This document shows, one piece after another, positions 23,127-36,225 of a DNA stretch of 64,000 nucleotides. Made by a program: the position numbers and the translations under genes. Origin of the DNA: Liolophura sinensis (Eukaryota > Mollusca > Polyplacophora > Chitonida > Chitonidae); the NCBI RefSeq assembly GCF_032854445.1, contig NC_088296.1, positions 25,903,263 through 25,967,262 on the forward strand, given 5' to 3'. Every line of letters starts with the position of its first letter. Position 1 is the first letter of the stretch. The notes below the pieces were generated by a model. That model saw only the letters and a program-made list of their open reading frames with translations, searched no databases and was not told the origin of the DNA.

Positions 23127-23362
23127 GGGGGCCTCCGTGGCTCAGTTGGTTAGCGCACAGCGTAATGACCCAGGAGCCTATCACCAAGGTGGTCGCTATG
23201 AGTTCAAGTCCAACTCATGCTGGCTTCCTCTCCGTTTGTAAGTGAGAAGGTATGACAGCAACCTGGTCATGGGTTTACCTCGGGTTTCCTCCCACCATAA
23301 TGCATAATAAGTGAAATATTCTTGAGTACGGCATAAAACACCAATCAAATAAATAAATAAAT
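23127..23362 (+). repeat. tRNA-derived SINE, near full length
   Basis: Head GGGGCCTCCGTGGCTCAG, B-box-like GAGTTCAAGTCC, distal block ACGGCATAAAACACCAATC and an AAATAAATAAATAA tail. Present in block A but absent from the matching place in block B, so it was inserted after that duplication. Confidence 0.93.
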
Positions 23363-26300
23363 AATCGGCCTGTATGTACCTTCTAACCTTTATCCTAGTG
23401 TCAGGGTGGAACCATGGCTTCAGTTTTATTTTGAGTATTGTCTGAATACTATTGTTTCTCTGAACAGCAACCGTGATCGGAGAAGTATAAGAGAAATATA
23501 AACTAGTGTATAATGGTTATACACCACTTATCACTCCCGGTGTCTTGATAAGTTCAGTTCATACCAACAAGTCTTGAATTCCGTGCTTTCTGACCTGTAT
23601 TGTCAAAGGCTAAATAGATAAAACTATTGGCGTCTTTCCACACAACAAGGCAATATCCCACCCCCTGTCATATAGAACAGTCCAGCACTTCTGCCACGGG
23701 GGTCACAAGTGTCAGGTTGATAACCTATGGTCCTAGTGTCAGGGTGGAACCATGGCTTCAGTCTGTTAGCATGGATGAGAGCTTTCAACATTCTGGCCTT
23801 GACACGCCCAAGACGGTACTTACATTCACGAGGAGCGGACTGAGCAATGAAAAGACTTTGCCATGGATGTATCAAATTCTTACTCTTGCCTCTCCGACTA
23901 ATGGTCTCGAACCCTAGCATCATTTCGTGGATGGATTATATAGAATATCGTTGATAACAGATAGACTATTTATTTACTTTTTGACAAAAGGCTTAGCAAT
24001 ACCCTAGGCTTGTGTGATGTTTTGTGCAAGGTTGGAGGTTTTACAGATGAAATGGATTCTAGCAGCAGGGGCTCTCACCTATGTCTCCTATGGCGCCGAA
24101 ATTGGACATAAGACTGCACCCTAGGCAAATTGCATGTAGATGTAACATTTGGCAAGACCGTCCGTGGGAACAATTTGAGAGTAATGCTTTTGTAACATTA
24201 TTTATCATTTGGCCAAACCTCCGTGAGAATAAGACTTTTGTAACAATTGTAACAGTCTCACATGATTTGATTACTTTATACTCTTGATATTGTCTGTTCT
24301 GTGTGTGCCGTTTTTTTGAGGCTCATATTTTGTCCTCTGTAAATTAGGCACAAAAATAGAGTTAAGCCCAGATTTGCACATTTTCCGAGAAACGTCACAT
24401 GAGGATGTTCTTAATTATAATGTCACTTATTATCGGGTCTGACCAAAGCCGATAGCTTCCGAGTGCGTGTTGATCTCATAAAATTTTAATCGACTTAAGG
24501 AGTTCCAATTTATTTAGATTACAAAAAGTTTTTGAATTTGGTATCAAGCTAGATGCATTATTAGTGTGCATATCTTACTAGCTTCTGCTAGATAAGGCCT
24601 TTATTCAAGACAGCGAGTTTATTTCTAAGGCCAATGGATATCCTAAAAACTGTCCCTCAAAAGTGGACAATATATGAGAAATAAAGCACTCGCGGACGTA
24701 GAGTAGCGGCATTATTTAAGCAGGTTATCGCCATTCGCTTCATGTGTTTGATCTCGGTTATACGCCTAGCAAGCGGTAACAAAATATACGTTGGGGCTAA
24801 AGGTATAATCTGTAACCGCTTACGAGGTTGATAACTGCGATCGTAGTCCGAAGGCACAGAGCCGTTTACTTTAAAACCTGTCTGCTTGAACGTTTTCGTC
24901 CATTTCTCGTGATTTCTCCGCTGCCATCATTGTAACAAGCATAAGGCAAAGGTGTGAGAGCAGTTCCTCCACCGATAACACGTCTTTCTTGTATTTAAAG
25001 ATTTCGTTATTTACCTTTAGTTTGTCATTGTTTCTGTGCGCTTTAAGCTGTGGGGTGTCCCAAAAAGAATTTATTTAATGATAGAAATCCACGCCGCTTC
25101 TTCTCTTGAGTGCATATTCAGGTACAAATACTTGCCCACTCCATTAGACAAACACGATGACTACAAGACCGGCAATTTGCCAGCTATCACACTGCCGTTA
25201 CTTTGGTTTTACTCTCTTTGTTGTAGTATTTTAAAAAGAAAGAGATAAACTGAACATAAGGTAATCCTGACCAAACCATGTTCGTGTATTACAGATAGAA
25301 TTTAGCCCGTGTCTTACATCACTGAAAACTGCTGACTGCTTCTCTTTGTACGATTCCGTCCTATTTTCGTACTTAATATGCTTTATTATTTCTTTGGTAG
25401 TTTGTGTTAAACGTAGTGTTGGGAGTTGGCCTTGCGACCATTGAGTCCTTGGTGGTTGACCGCTGATATAAGCATACGTCGAGTTTCGCACAGATTTAAG
25501 TAGTGGTACTATGTCCTGACATCACTGTTAAAAAGTTCACTTTACCATGAACTGAGACAGAAAGTCTAATTCTGTCTATCGGTCACACGGTCTTGGAAGG
25601 TTTATCAGTTTGTCGGCGATGATCGTTGATCTCCGTCCACCTGCTAATCCCATGCAATAAATGAGAAAAAGGACTACAGTCTATATCTTTTAGCGGACCG
25701 CCTTTATCCAGCTGTGTGTGAAATCAGACATGCTCGCTACCAAAATTACATTTAGTCAGACAAGTAACAACATTACCCCTACATATTGATATCTTGGACG
25801 TCCATATTATTACACACTATCCTTCCGCAGAGGAAGTAGTCTTACAGTCTACCAACTTTTGCTGTCGCGCTGAGACATCATGCTGACCCTTGTGCAAGGT
25901 TTCTGGAGATCGCTAATCCATAATGACGTGTGGAAGCGAACCCCCAGCCGAGAAAGATGTTTGTTGTTTCATATCAGAAGTCGGTTTCATGAGGATTTGT
26001 CACTGCCGGTTTGGTATAATTTTTTTAGCACGAGTTGGTAATTCAATGTATACCACACATAACAAGACAGTCTATGTGTGGAGGTCTGGCAAGACCGCTG
26101 GGCTAACACTAGGACCTACCCTGAAGCGCCGTGAAGCAGAGGAGCTTCCCTGTTTTTGTCTCCGATAACCGATACATGAAATATCTTTTCCGTGAAGAAA
26201 TTGCTTGGTAGACTTTATCTCCACTATATGTACAGATCTGTTTGACCTTGAATTTCTTACAAAAAATAACGACAGCTTCTCTACGAAATAATTGATTTTA

Positions 26301-26957
26301 GTGTTCAGTGGCCAACGTCTTACCTCTTGCGTAATCATGAATATTAATTAAGACGCACCCCTCCCAATGCAAATGTGGTGTCCTTTGCGAAGGTTTTCTG
26401 CTTGTAGTAAGTGGTCATTGGCTGACAAGGATTGTGTCCTTCACCACCAGAAAACCAGGTATGCTTCAACAGAGCCTGAAACCATAAGACCATAGGGTAT
26501 GTCGTGGAGAGAGTAAATATAACACGCAAAATGCAGTTAGGTTAATATTAATATTGTTAAACTCCTTAAGCTTAGTTTCGACATAAAGACTTCGTTGTTT
26601 CGGGTGACGTGACTACGGGCTACGGGTGAAGTAATTTGTTTTACAATGGCTGCAGCAACAAGCGCTTGTTCTACACAAATTCCACGCAATAACAGAGCCT
26701 ATACTATTGTCTATGCAAATAGACTACATCGTTTTAATTTCCCAACATCTTTGAAACCATGCTGCCGTGAGATCATATGCTACATGAGATAAAATAACAT
26801 TCATTTGTCAAGGTTATATTATGCTCAAACGTGTAAACAATTTCAAACATGGTCGTGTCAGAAACAGGTTCACAGTAAAGTCGATAGCAGTTTAGGTAAC
26901 TAGTGTCACTGACTACAGGCAATTTTGGTAACGAGTGTGACTCATATTGAAGACTCT

Positions 26958-27050
26958 TCCCGGTTTCCTCCCACCATAATGTTGGCCGCCGTCGAATAAG
27001 TGAAATAATCCTGACTACGGCGTAAAACACCAATCAAATAAATAGATAAA
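26958..27050 (+). repeat. SINE 3' fragment
   Basis: Starts at CCCGGTTTCCTCCCACC and ends with ACGGCGTAAAACACCAATC and a short A/T tail. Confidence 0.85.
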
Positions 27051-27980
27051 TTAATCATATTGAAGACAGCTGAATGTTTTATCACCGCGCAATGATATAA
27101 TAACTTAACGCCTGACAGGAAATCGTTTGTGTTATAATGTTATGAGTATAACACCTTGGAAGCTTAACTTTAAAAACAATGCTTGTGATATTATTCCGGT
27201 ACCTCATAATAACATTTTTCTGACCTTGTTGTTTCAAGTGAAATTGTCCCTTGGCCCTGTGATTCTTGCTTCGAATGTATTTGACTGCTGTGTTCAAGGT
27301 TTTACGTTTGATGTTTTTACGTTTCTTTGAGAAAAAGACGGTCATATCAGTAAGTCGCTCACCAAAGAGTGAATTTCTTGCTCAGCACTTGTTTTATTGA
27401 CCCAGAAGAACACCCCCCACCCCCACTTCCCCAGGTAAATTACGGATTGCGAATGTGACAAGAGAGAATCGAAGCAATGTAGAAATCCTCGGCGTTGACT
27501 ACGACATAGAGCTATCCTCCCGAAAGTTAAGTAAAATCATCAGAACGGAAATATCGGGTAGACCATTATTTTTATTAACATTGTTCTATAGGCCTAAAAC
27601 TTTATGTTTCACTAATTTTGACATTATCCAGATGAAACCAATTGAATTGTCATCTGAATCTTCACAAGAACACTAGCTGATGCCTAAATTCCAATTGGCG
27701 GTGACAACTCCATATACTGTTCCGCTTGTTCAACCTTCGTTAAGTTAAACTGTCAGTTGGTTTTGGAAATTTGCGCGGCGTGTACTCAGCGCACCTGAAA
27801 TTTGTCTATTTGTAGACCGTAATTCTTTCTGTGGTAAAATGTAATATTCTTGCTATAAATATTAACGTATTTAACGATATATCACTACGCAGCTAGAAGC
27901 CGGTGCAGTTTCCAAAAAAGTTGAAATGATTTTGTAAAAGTTTTTCTCCGCTTTTTTCTCCGCTATAAATTTACAATAAG

Positions 27981-28161
27981 GCATCATGCATAAATAGAGG
28001 ATATGAAATTCGTGACCCTCGATATCAAATTTATTAAGCTCGAGTAATAGTTTTCATTTGTTCCCCTCCAAAGGCTCAGAACAAATGAAAACTACTACTC
28101 TTGTTTAATAAATTTGATATCGAGGGTCACTCATTACATATCCTCTATTTATGCATGATGC
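27981..28161. repeat. Foldback element: 83-bp inverted arms, 15-nt loop
   Basis: 27981-28063 and 28079-28161 are inverted copies, roughly 90% matched, starting and ending with GCATCATGC. They would fold into one long hairpin. The matching place in block B (about 33700-33900) lacks it, which indicates insertion after the block duplication and suggests a MITE or foldback element. No clear target duplication was found. Confidence 0.85.
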
Positions 28162-28388
28162 TTTTGCGTTGTGAAATGATTTCACATTTTAGCGATATTG
28201 GAGCTCCATTTACAGTCGTCTTTTTAACGCTATACATGCAGCAATGTGGCGCGTCCGAAAAGGTTTAACTACCGTGTCACCAAACGCCATTCAAAATTCT
28301 GACTAAATCCTTCGATGCGTTTAAACTAAGTATGATGTAACACAGTCCTAATGGATATCCTACTTTATATTGATTGGTTCTCAAATGA

Positions 28389-28641
28389 TAAGTGCGCTAG
28401 CGCGGCGCAATGACCCAGGAGCCTGTCACCAATGTAGTCGCCGCGAGTTCAAGTCCAGCTCCTGCTGGCTTCCTCTCCAGCCGTAAGTGTGAAGGTCTTC
28501 AGCAACCTATGGGTGGTCGTGGGTTACCCCCGGGCTGTGCCCGGTTTCCTCCCACCATAATGCTGGCCCCCGTCGTATGAATGAAATATTCTTGAGTACG
28601 GCGTAAAACACCAATCAAATAAATAAATCAATCAATAAATA
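28389..28641 (+). repeat. tRNA-derived SINE, lacks first bases of head
   Basis: Begins within the head (GTGCGCTAGCGCGGCGCAAT), has GAGTTCAAGTCC, the CCCACCATAATGCTGG block and the ACGGCGTAAAACACC end, with an (AAATA)/(AATC) tail. Confidence 0.92.
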
Positions 28642-29392
28642 ACAGCATTGATAGAACGGTTGTAAAGTTCATAATATCTATACACATGTTTGATTATCAT
28701 CCTTTCCATGGTATTTTCCATGGTAGCAGGTTTGGGTTATCGTGATTTAAATATGTTTAAATTTATTTCCATTTAGTTTGTATTTTGTCCATTTCTTGAT
28801 GCCGTCTTTAATGGATGGAGTTTTCTCTAAATTTTTTCACAATTGCGAATCAAATCATGATTTATCACTAGGACATATGGCCAACTTCTTATGTAGTATA
28901 CCTTCTGTGGCTGTTTCAGTCAGCAGTTTTGTGAAGACATTTTCGATTGGATTTCTTAAACTCTGCAAATTTACATATGCATCAAATTTTTCTTTTGTAC
29001 CATTGAATGATGTTTTGTTGCTATAAAATGAATCTGAGGAAGCGAAATTAAGTTTTTCCACTGAGTTGTCCAACATACTGTTGTAGAATTGAGTACGTCG
29101 TGTTGAGAAGAATTGTTTTCGTGTTTTCGAAGTTGCTTATATCTCATTCCAACTTTCTTCAGCAAGATTACGACAAGATTTTTTGTTAATCTGACCTGAT
29201 ATATCGAAAACCTCCTTGCGGTTCACTGGATTAGAATCTAAATATTTGCTGAAAGGCGGCCAATAGCCATCAGTTATAAATGTATCAGCATCGATACTTA
29301 TATCTAGATTTCTTTGTTTTAGGCGGATCAGATCTTAATCTTCAGAGTATTCCTAATGTCAGATAACTTATAACTGATACCTCTAATGGTTA

Positions 29393-29512
29393 TTTATTTA
29401 TTTATTTGTTTTATTTGATTGGTGTTTTTACGCCGTACTCAAGAATATTTCACTTATACGACGGCGGCCAGCATTATAGTGGGTGGAAACCGGAAAAAGG
29501 CCGGGGCAATCT
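29393..29512 (-). repeat. SINE 3' fragment
   Basis: Minus strand: tail (AAATA)n, GGCGTAAAAACACC and the CGTCGTATAAGTGAAA block, truncated within the body. Confidence 0.85.
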
Positions 29513-29644
29513 ATTGGTTAAATGAGTCATTCCAATATATGAATGTATATAAACATTTCTGGTTTATTACACGCCATTGGTATGGAATTACTTTCAATTC
29601 TATATTTTTCCATTGACGCAGTTTGGTGCTGTTGATTGGGAAGA

Positions 29645-32600
29645 CTACTGTGGTCACGATACATGATTACGACATTGTACTATATTTTTGTCACAAATGA
29701 TAAATGCAGCAGAACTGTATATGTAAAAGGGTAAATTACATAAATAACAGTTTAATCATGTAAAATCTCACTTAGGAGTAATGACAGAAAAATAAGTTTA
29801 CATTGACTTGAATTAATCGGCCTGTATATACCTACCTTAAACTTAAGCCGGCCTTAACCAAGCTTATATCAGTACATACACCGATCTATTGTTGTCCGTG
29901 AGTGTTTTATTTTGAGTATTGTCTGAATACTATTGTTTCCCTGAACAACAACCGTGATAAGCGGTGTATAAGAGAGATATAAACCAGTGCATAATGGTTA
30001 TACACCACTTATCACTCCAAGTGTTTTGATAAGTTCAGTCCATACCAACAAGTCTTGAATTCCGTGCTTTCTGACCTGTATTGTCAAAGGCTAAAGAGCT
30101 AAAACTATTGGCGTCTTTCCACACAAGGCAATATCCCACCCCCTGTCATATAGAACAATCATGCACCTTTTCCGCCTCAAAGGCTTTGGAAATTTGCATA
30201 TTACCTCTCACACTGGAACATAGAATTCACGTATTTATGCCTTCCCTCCTGTCCTGCATCTACCATATTTGCGTTCTGTCAGATCTCTATGAAAATTTCA
30301 AAGTCATGTTTATAAGAAAGAAAATATACACAATATATTTAAATCCAAGAGTATTTCGGATTGACAGAACTACGTGTATGTTTTTGGCAGGGAAGCGCGT
30401 GCAAATCTTTTTGTTTCTGATATGTAAAAATGATCAGGTACTTCTGGGGCACCCCATTTGACGTTTATGAATTATATCACTTAGCTAAGCTCATGTTGTT
30501 GACATAAAAAGAGGTCAGTAATTTTACACTGATTTTGTCAGAAAACTGCAAAATGTTTGTCTAGGGATACGAAAAGGTTTGTTTTATCTTTTAGTTTGGA
30601 CCGACAATTTAAAAATTTAGGGATCCCCGTTAGCAGAGTAAAACTTATGCACAAGGAATAATAAAGAGAACTCGTACCTTTTCCAAGGCGCATAGATTAA
30701 TTGAGTGGCCGAAGTAACAAGAACAACAAATCAGATCAAATAACGGAAAACAACCTTTTATTTACAATACTTACGTTCTGCCAGCACTGTAATAATTTGC
30801 CAATCATGTGCCTGATTTATATGTTATGCAACAACGACCGAAAGTTATCATGGCTGGAAAGCATTTCTCTCTGTTTCCTAGGTCCACCCCTTTTCGTCTG
30901 CCTCTTTGTTACCCTCGCTCCCCGACTACCGTAAGTTACCAAAGCTGGATATCTGTTCTCTCTGGTTCCAAATCCCGGTCATTGTTGTCTGCCTTTTTAT
31001 TTCGCTCGTTCTCGGAATACTTTTCTCATCATAACATTTAAGTTAGGCACACCATTGGTAAAGTGTTACTGAAGTGGGACAACGTGAGTGTGTAAATAAA
31101 AACTTATTTTCCTGTACTTGTTCTGATTTGTTGCTATTGTTACTATTGACCGAAAGTTACCAGAGTTAGATAGCTGTTCTCTCTGGTTCCGAAGTCTGTG
31201 TGCTGATATCACTGTTATCACTTTAAACCCGAACTGAGACAGAAAGACTGTTTTTGTATATCGGTCACATGTTTTTGGAAGGTTTATCTGTTTGTCGGCG
31301 ATGATCGTTGATATCCGTCCATCTGCTGATGCCGTGCAATAAACGAGAAAGAAGGACTGCAGTCTATTTCTTTTAGCCAACCAGCAATATCCAGCTGTAT
31401 GTAAAATCAGACATATCCGCTACCAAAATTACTTTTAGTCAGTGACATGTAACAGCCCAACCTAAACACATTGATATGTTGGGCGTACATAGCATTACAC
31501 ATTATCCTTATGCAGAGGTCGAAGCCTTACACTCTACCAACCTCTGCTGTCGTGCTGAAACAACCTGCAAACCCTTGTACGGGGGTTCTGGAGACCGCTA
31601 AACCACATTGGGCAATGGAAGCGAACCTACTAACCCGTAAGCCAGGAATAATTGTTGTTGTTTCATATCAGAAGCCGGTTTGATGAAGATTTATCAGTGC
31701 CGGTTTGGTAGAATTCTTCAGCATGATTCAGTGTATACCACACAACACAGGCCGGTCTATGTGTGGAGATCTGGTGCGACCGCTAGGCTAACACTTGGGC
31801 CTACTCTGCAGCGCCGTGAAGCAGAGGAACTGTTTCTGTCTTCGGTACCCGATACATACAATTTCTTTCCCATGAAGAATATGCGTGGCAGACTTTATCT
31901 TCAGTATATGTACAGATCTGTTTGACCTTGAATTTCTCACAAACAACATCAGCTTCTCTACGAATTTATTTAAATAAGTTTTTAGTAGTCAACGTCTTCC
32001 GTCTTGGTTAATCATGAATTTTAATGAAGACACACCTCTACCTCTACCAATGGAAATTGTTTTTCGCGAAGGTTTTCAGCTTGTACTTAGTGTTTATTGG
32101 CTAACCATGATTGTGTCATTCACCACCTGCACACGAAAACCGGGTGTCTTTCGACAGAGCCTGAAACTATAAAGTTGTAGGGTATGTCGTAGAGAGAGTA
32201 ATTATTACACAGAAAATGCGGTTTCGGTTATTTTTCTAATTCATATTGCTAAACTCAAACAGCTTAGTTTCAACACCGAGAGCTCATTGCCTCGAGTGAT
32301 GTGATATTTATTCAAAAGCATGCAGCATGCTGGACTATGGGCCTGTGAGGTAATTTGTGTTACAATGGCTGCCCCAATACGCGCTTAGAACAAACTCCAC
32401 ACAATAATAGAGCCTATACTACATCTGCGAATGGACAACATCGTTTTAGTTTCCTAACATCTCTGAAACCATACTTCTGTGAGATCATATGCTACTAGAG
32501 ATATTTATTTATTTATTTGATTGGAGTCTTACGCCGTACTCAAGAATGTTTCACTTATACGACAACAGCCAGCATTATGGTGGGAGGAAACCGTGCAGAG

Positions 32601-35010
32601 CCCTGGGGAAAACTATGCCCATCTGCAGGTTGCTGGCAGACCTTCCCACGTGCGTACAAGAGATAAAATAACATTCATTTGTTAAGGTTATATTGTTCAA
32701 TAAACAATTTCAAACATGGTAGTGTCAGAAACAGGGTTCACTGTAAAGTCGATAGCAGTTTAGGTAAATGGAATCGCCCTCCGTCAAAATATGTTGAGTC
32801 TAGCCCAATATTCAGCACGGCACAGGTTTTTGAATAATTATGACGTCAGTTGAGGCAATGAGTTCTTGGAGTTGAAACCGAGCTAATAGAACAGATGAAC
32901 GAAATTTTCAGGGCTGACCTGGCCCTCCCCTTCCGGATGAAACGCCACGTGTTGCCGGTAAGGACTGGTCTGGTCCCGTAACCAGGGCCGATATAAGGAC
33001 TAGTAGCGTTCTTCTGGATTTCCCTGGTTATTACATCCTCCAGGAATCAGCTCTTCCCGCTGGGCACGTCCACGACAGTAACAGGTTAGACTGAAAACGC
33101 CAATTGAACCCAAGTACTGGAACCGTCCTTGACCTTTACAAATGCTGTTATCCTTTCAGCGAAGGAAGTTACACGCTCCACATGCAGAAAACTGTTTAAC
33201 GTCACAGGCAGACTTATCTGCCGTCGCCCATATTTCACTTGGGCGTTCTATCCCCCGTTGATCTGATCATACAGTTATCGTCAGTATAATAAAAGAGAAA
33301 GTTCTTAGACACAAAGTCGGTATTGGGAAAAGTTTTAACGTAATTGTTAGGTCGATCGACTGTAATGATTAGGTGGAATTACGGGTTAATTAGGGCATAG
33401 ATGAATGAAAAATACTTTACTAAACAGCCTCTCCTGGGTCATCACATAATGTTATAAATATATCGTATTTGAAGCTGACTCTTAAAACAATGCCTTGAAT
33501 GTTATTCTTTTTCTGGAGGGACGGGACACAAATGTCAACGGACAGAACAAAGTAGGTACCTTCTGATAACATTTTTCTGGCCCCGTTGCTTCGAAAGACC
33601 ATCGGGGCCAATTTGTACACCCATCCCAAAGAAGTATTAGTTTATAATATTTATACCCTTCTTCTGGATCATTTTTATTTGGTTATTTTCAAATAACGGC
33701 AAGTCAACGCATGGGCTAAAAGCTAAGTAGGCTGACAGTTGTTAACGTCCATCAATTAGATTTATCCAAACTTTGCTCTACCTGGGTATGTTTGGAACGT
33801 AATGTAACACATATGACCTTTCTTTCATCGTTCTGTATATAGCTATTGGAAATCTTTCCAATACTTGGTATTTCAGTTTCTGCAAGATGCTTATACAATG
33901 TGATATGATTTGACCTTTAAGGGATATTGTAACTCGATTTACAGATGTTTTTTGAAAGCTATACATGTAGCAAGATGATGAGTCCAGGAAGGCTAGTCAC
34001 TGTGTCACCAAACAATTCGATATTCTGACTGAATCCTTAGATCAGCAAACAGAATGTTTTAAGTAGTTGAAAGTAAGTGGCCATTGCTGTGACCATTCTA
34101 GTAATGCTGCGATTTTTAGTTATCTGATTGCTATATATCAGGAATAATAACAGAACAAACATTGATCTTTGTGGCAACAAGCTGAGAGAGATTTAGAAAA
34201 CGATGCTGATACGCTTATTACAAATTTCTTCCTACACTTTCTGAGATAGTTGTGAAACCAGTTGAGAAGACCACCTTCATTACAGCACTGCTACATCTTA
34301 AATAACAAACATCTGCGCCAAACTGCTAGAAAAGGATTGCAGAAAACTACACTAGTATTTTCTCCTTTATGTTCCCACTGAGAAATATCAGTATAGATTT
34401 GAATATGATGCAACAGCTAAGAGTCCTGGTAGACATCCCACCCAGTTTTTATAGAACGTTTGCAAAATTCATAATCTCTATGCACAAGTTTGAATATCAT
34501 CCTTTCCGTGATTTTCGCAATACAGAAAAGCAACGATATAAGCTTGTAACTTAACTGTACATTCAGATTTTGGCGATCTTCATTTAAATATATTGATATA
34601 TATTTCCACACAGTTTGTATTTTGTCAATTTTTTTCATAATTGGGAATCAAACCATGGTTTATCATTTGGATGCGTGGTTACTATCTTATGTGGTATACC
34701 TTTTTTGGCTGTTACAGTAAATAGTTCTCTGAATACATTTTCGATTGGATTTCTCAAAACCTGCTAATTTATATAACAAAATCTCTCTGTGGTACCACTG
34801 ACAGACGTTACAAGATACGGCGAACTCGATATATGACGATAAAGAGTCACTCACCTTTATGTTGCCTCACAAACAAACATAGCTAAATTACCACAGACTA
34901 TGCTTGGATAAAACAGGGTGGCGGAATTTTAAGGAATTTGACAAAGCGAGATTTATTGGGTAGTTCCATTGAATTCTCCAAAATACTTTTGGGGAACTGA
35001 GTACGACGTG
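29645..35010. repeat. Block B of an old tandem duplication
   Basis: Partner of 22640-29110, shorter because of deletions and because it lacks the foldback element and two SINEs of block A. Apart from two SINE fragments I see no recognisable gene in it. Both blocks retain a frame with similar translation (VYVWRSG, then LTLGPTL and RREAEEL) at 25990-26150 and 31680-31840. This may only reflect nucleotide similarity. Confidence 0.85.
32497..32660 (-). repeat. SINE 3' part
   Basis: Minus strand: tail, GGCGTAAGACTCC, then the GTATAAGTGAAACATTC and CCCACCATAATGCTGG blocks, ending at the GGGAAGGTCTGCCAGC segment. Confidence 0.87.
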
Positions 35011-35318
35011 TTGAGAAGAATTCCTTTTTGCTATCACTTTGCTAACAGCGCTGATTATTAACTTTAGTGCAGTAGTAGGTTTCTCAAAATAGATCCCATA
35101 TGTGTAGATAGTGTTTGTAAAATATAACAAAAGACATCACAAGTTAATGTCACCCAATCGGCTATCGTTTCTTTTTTTTGTGGTCACCCTTTGGCCAGAT
35201 GATTACTGTAAACGCCAATGTGAACTTGTCAGGCATGTGTTGCCATGACTGTAAATAAGTTTAGTACACCCTGAACTCAGGCAGAAAGTCTTTTGCTCTC
35301 TATCGACACATGTCCCCG

Positions 35319-35647
35319 GTGGTTTGATAAAATTCCCAGTTCAAATGTCTCTATTGGGTGCACTAACCCATACTCTTGACACAGCCTAAGTGCCTTCGTC
35401 ATAACGTTTGAGTAAAACAATGACTGGTTTATACGGGCGGCCTCGGTGCAATAGTAGGACAGTTTGGGCGTAGGCCAGTATCCTTTCCTTGATCGTAAAA
35501 ACTTCCCAGGCGTTCTGCAATCGTTTTGCATCAGTCCACAACTTACGATGCGTATCCACAATGGAAACAGCAAGAGGATGAGCCAATGCCATTGACCAGA
35601 CAGGAGGAAATTCTCAGGGCCTATGTACGTTCTAAAGATGTTTCTTT
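35319..35647. repeat. Dispersed 330-bp repeat, copy 1
   Basis: Over 90% identical by eye to 49712-50041, from GGTTTGATAAAATTC to AAGATGTTTCTT. On the minus strand it holds an open frame of about 68 residues (SIVDTHRKLWTDAKRL and YAQTVLLLHRG) which is frameshifted in the other copy. The family is not recognised. Confidence 0.8.
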
Positions 35648-36225
35648 GCAGGATTGTATAAAGCGTTCATTTTTAATGATTATCTGATAGTACGTTTAGC
35701 CACGTGTTACAAGCTGGGCACGTTTATGTGGGGGAAATAAAGATCCCTAAACTCCTGGGGAACTTCTCGCCGTTGGATCTATAAAGGTGCACAGAGGAGC
35801 TGACCTCTCTTTGAAAAAGCGCTGTTTGCGGCGTATTTCCGAACGCGCCCTATCCACTTTTTGTTTTATTGTTTTACAGTTCATCTTTTATCCACACCTG
35901 TGAGTTCAGTGCGGCCCAACTTCCTTGATGCTAGTAGGCCGATTTTCCTCCTATCACTTCTTTCCGAGAGCAAACGTCTCGTTCAGCTCATCTGTTGAAA
36001 ATATTTTCTCTTTCTTCCTCACAGAGGCAGACTTTGGCGGCAGTCCGCGAACAGACAACCGTATGGCTTTTCCAGGACGCCTAGGGCGGAGACTATCGAG
36101 AGACTGCGCATAATATTTCCCCGCGGTTTTCTCCGAATTAGACATTGACCGGGCAAGTTCTCCTCGTGTATGCGGGTGCGTTTCCCACATTCTCGATGTG
36201 ACTGTTTTTCGAAATAAAATACATC
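35648..36225. other. No gene recognised
   Basis: The sequence becomes more GC-rich here. The minus-strand frame 35954-36190 (78 codons, basic, Ser/Arg-rich) is open but has no recognisable feature. Confidence 0.5.

Larger units (their letters stand above)
22640..29110. repeat. Block A of an old tandem duplication
   Basis: Homologous, at about 75-80% by eye, to 29645-35010 in the same order. Matching anchors: 22640/29650, 22720/29820, 23430-23680/29905-30155, 25500-25740/31200-31420, 25790-26520/31470-32200, 28180-28330/33900-34040, 28780-29110/34620-35010. No protein or RNA gene could be recognised. The open frames are short and mostly not conserved between the blocks. SINEs and one foldback element are block-specific. 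Confidence 0.85.

Noticed and set aside
23127-23240. tRNA gene call on SINE heads (also 3640-3740, 37600-37700, 45153-45250)
   Set aside because: The A- and B-box resemblance comes from a tRNA-derived SINE. No cloverleaf with a plausible anticodon arm and acceptor stem is kept, and the body and tail are those of the SINE family.
27981-28161. microRNA precursor
   Set aside because: Arms of 83 bp are much longer than an animal pre-miRNA, and there is no sign of a conserved mature segment. A foldback or MITE element is more likely.
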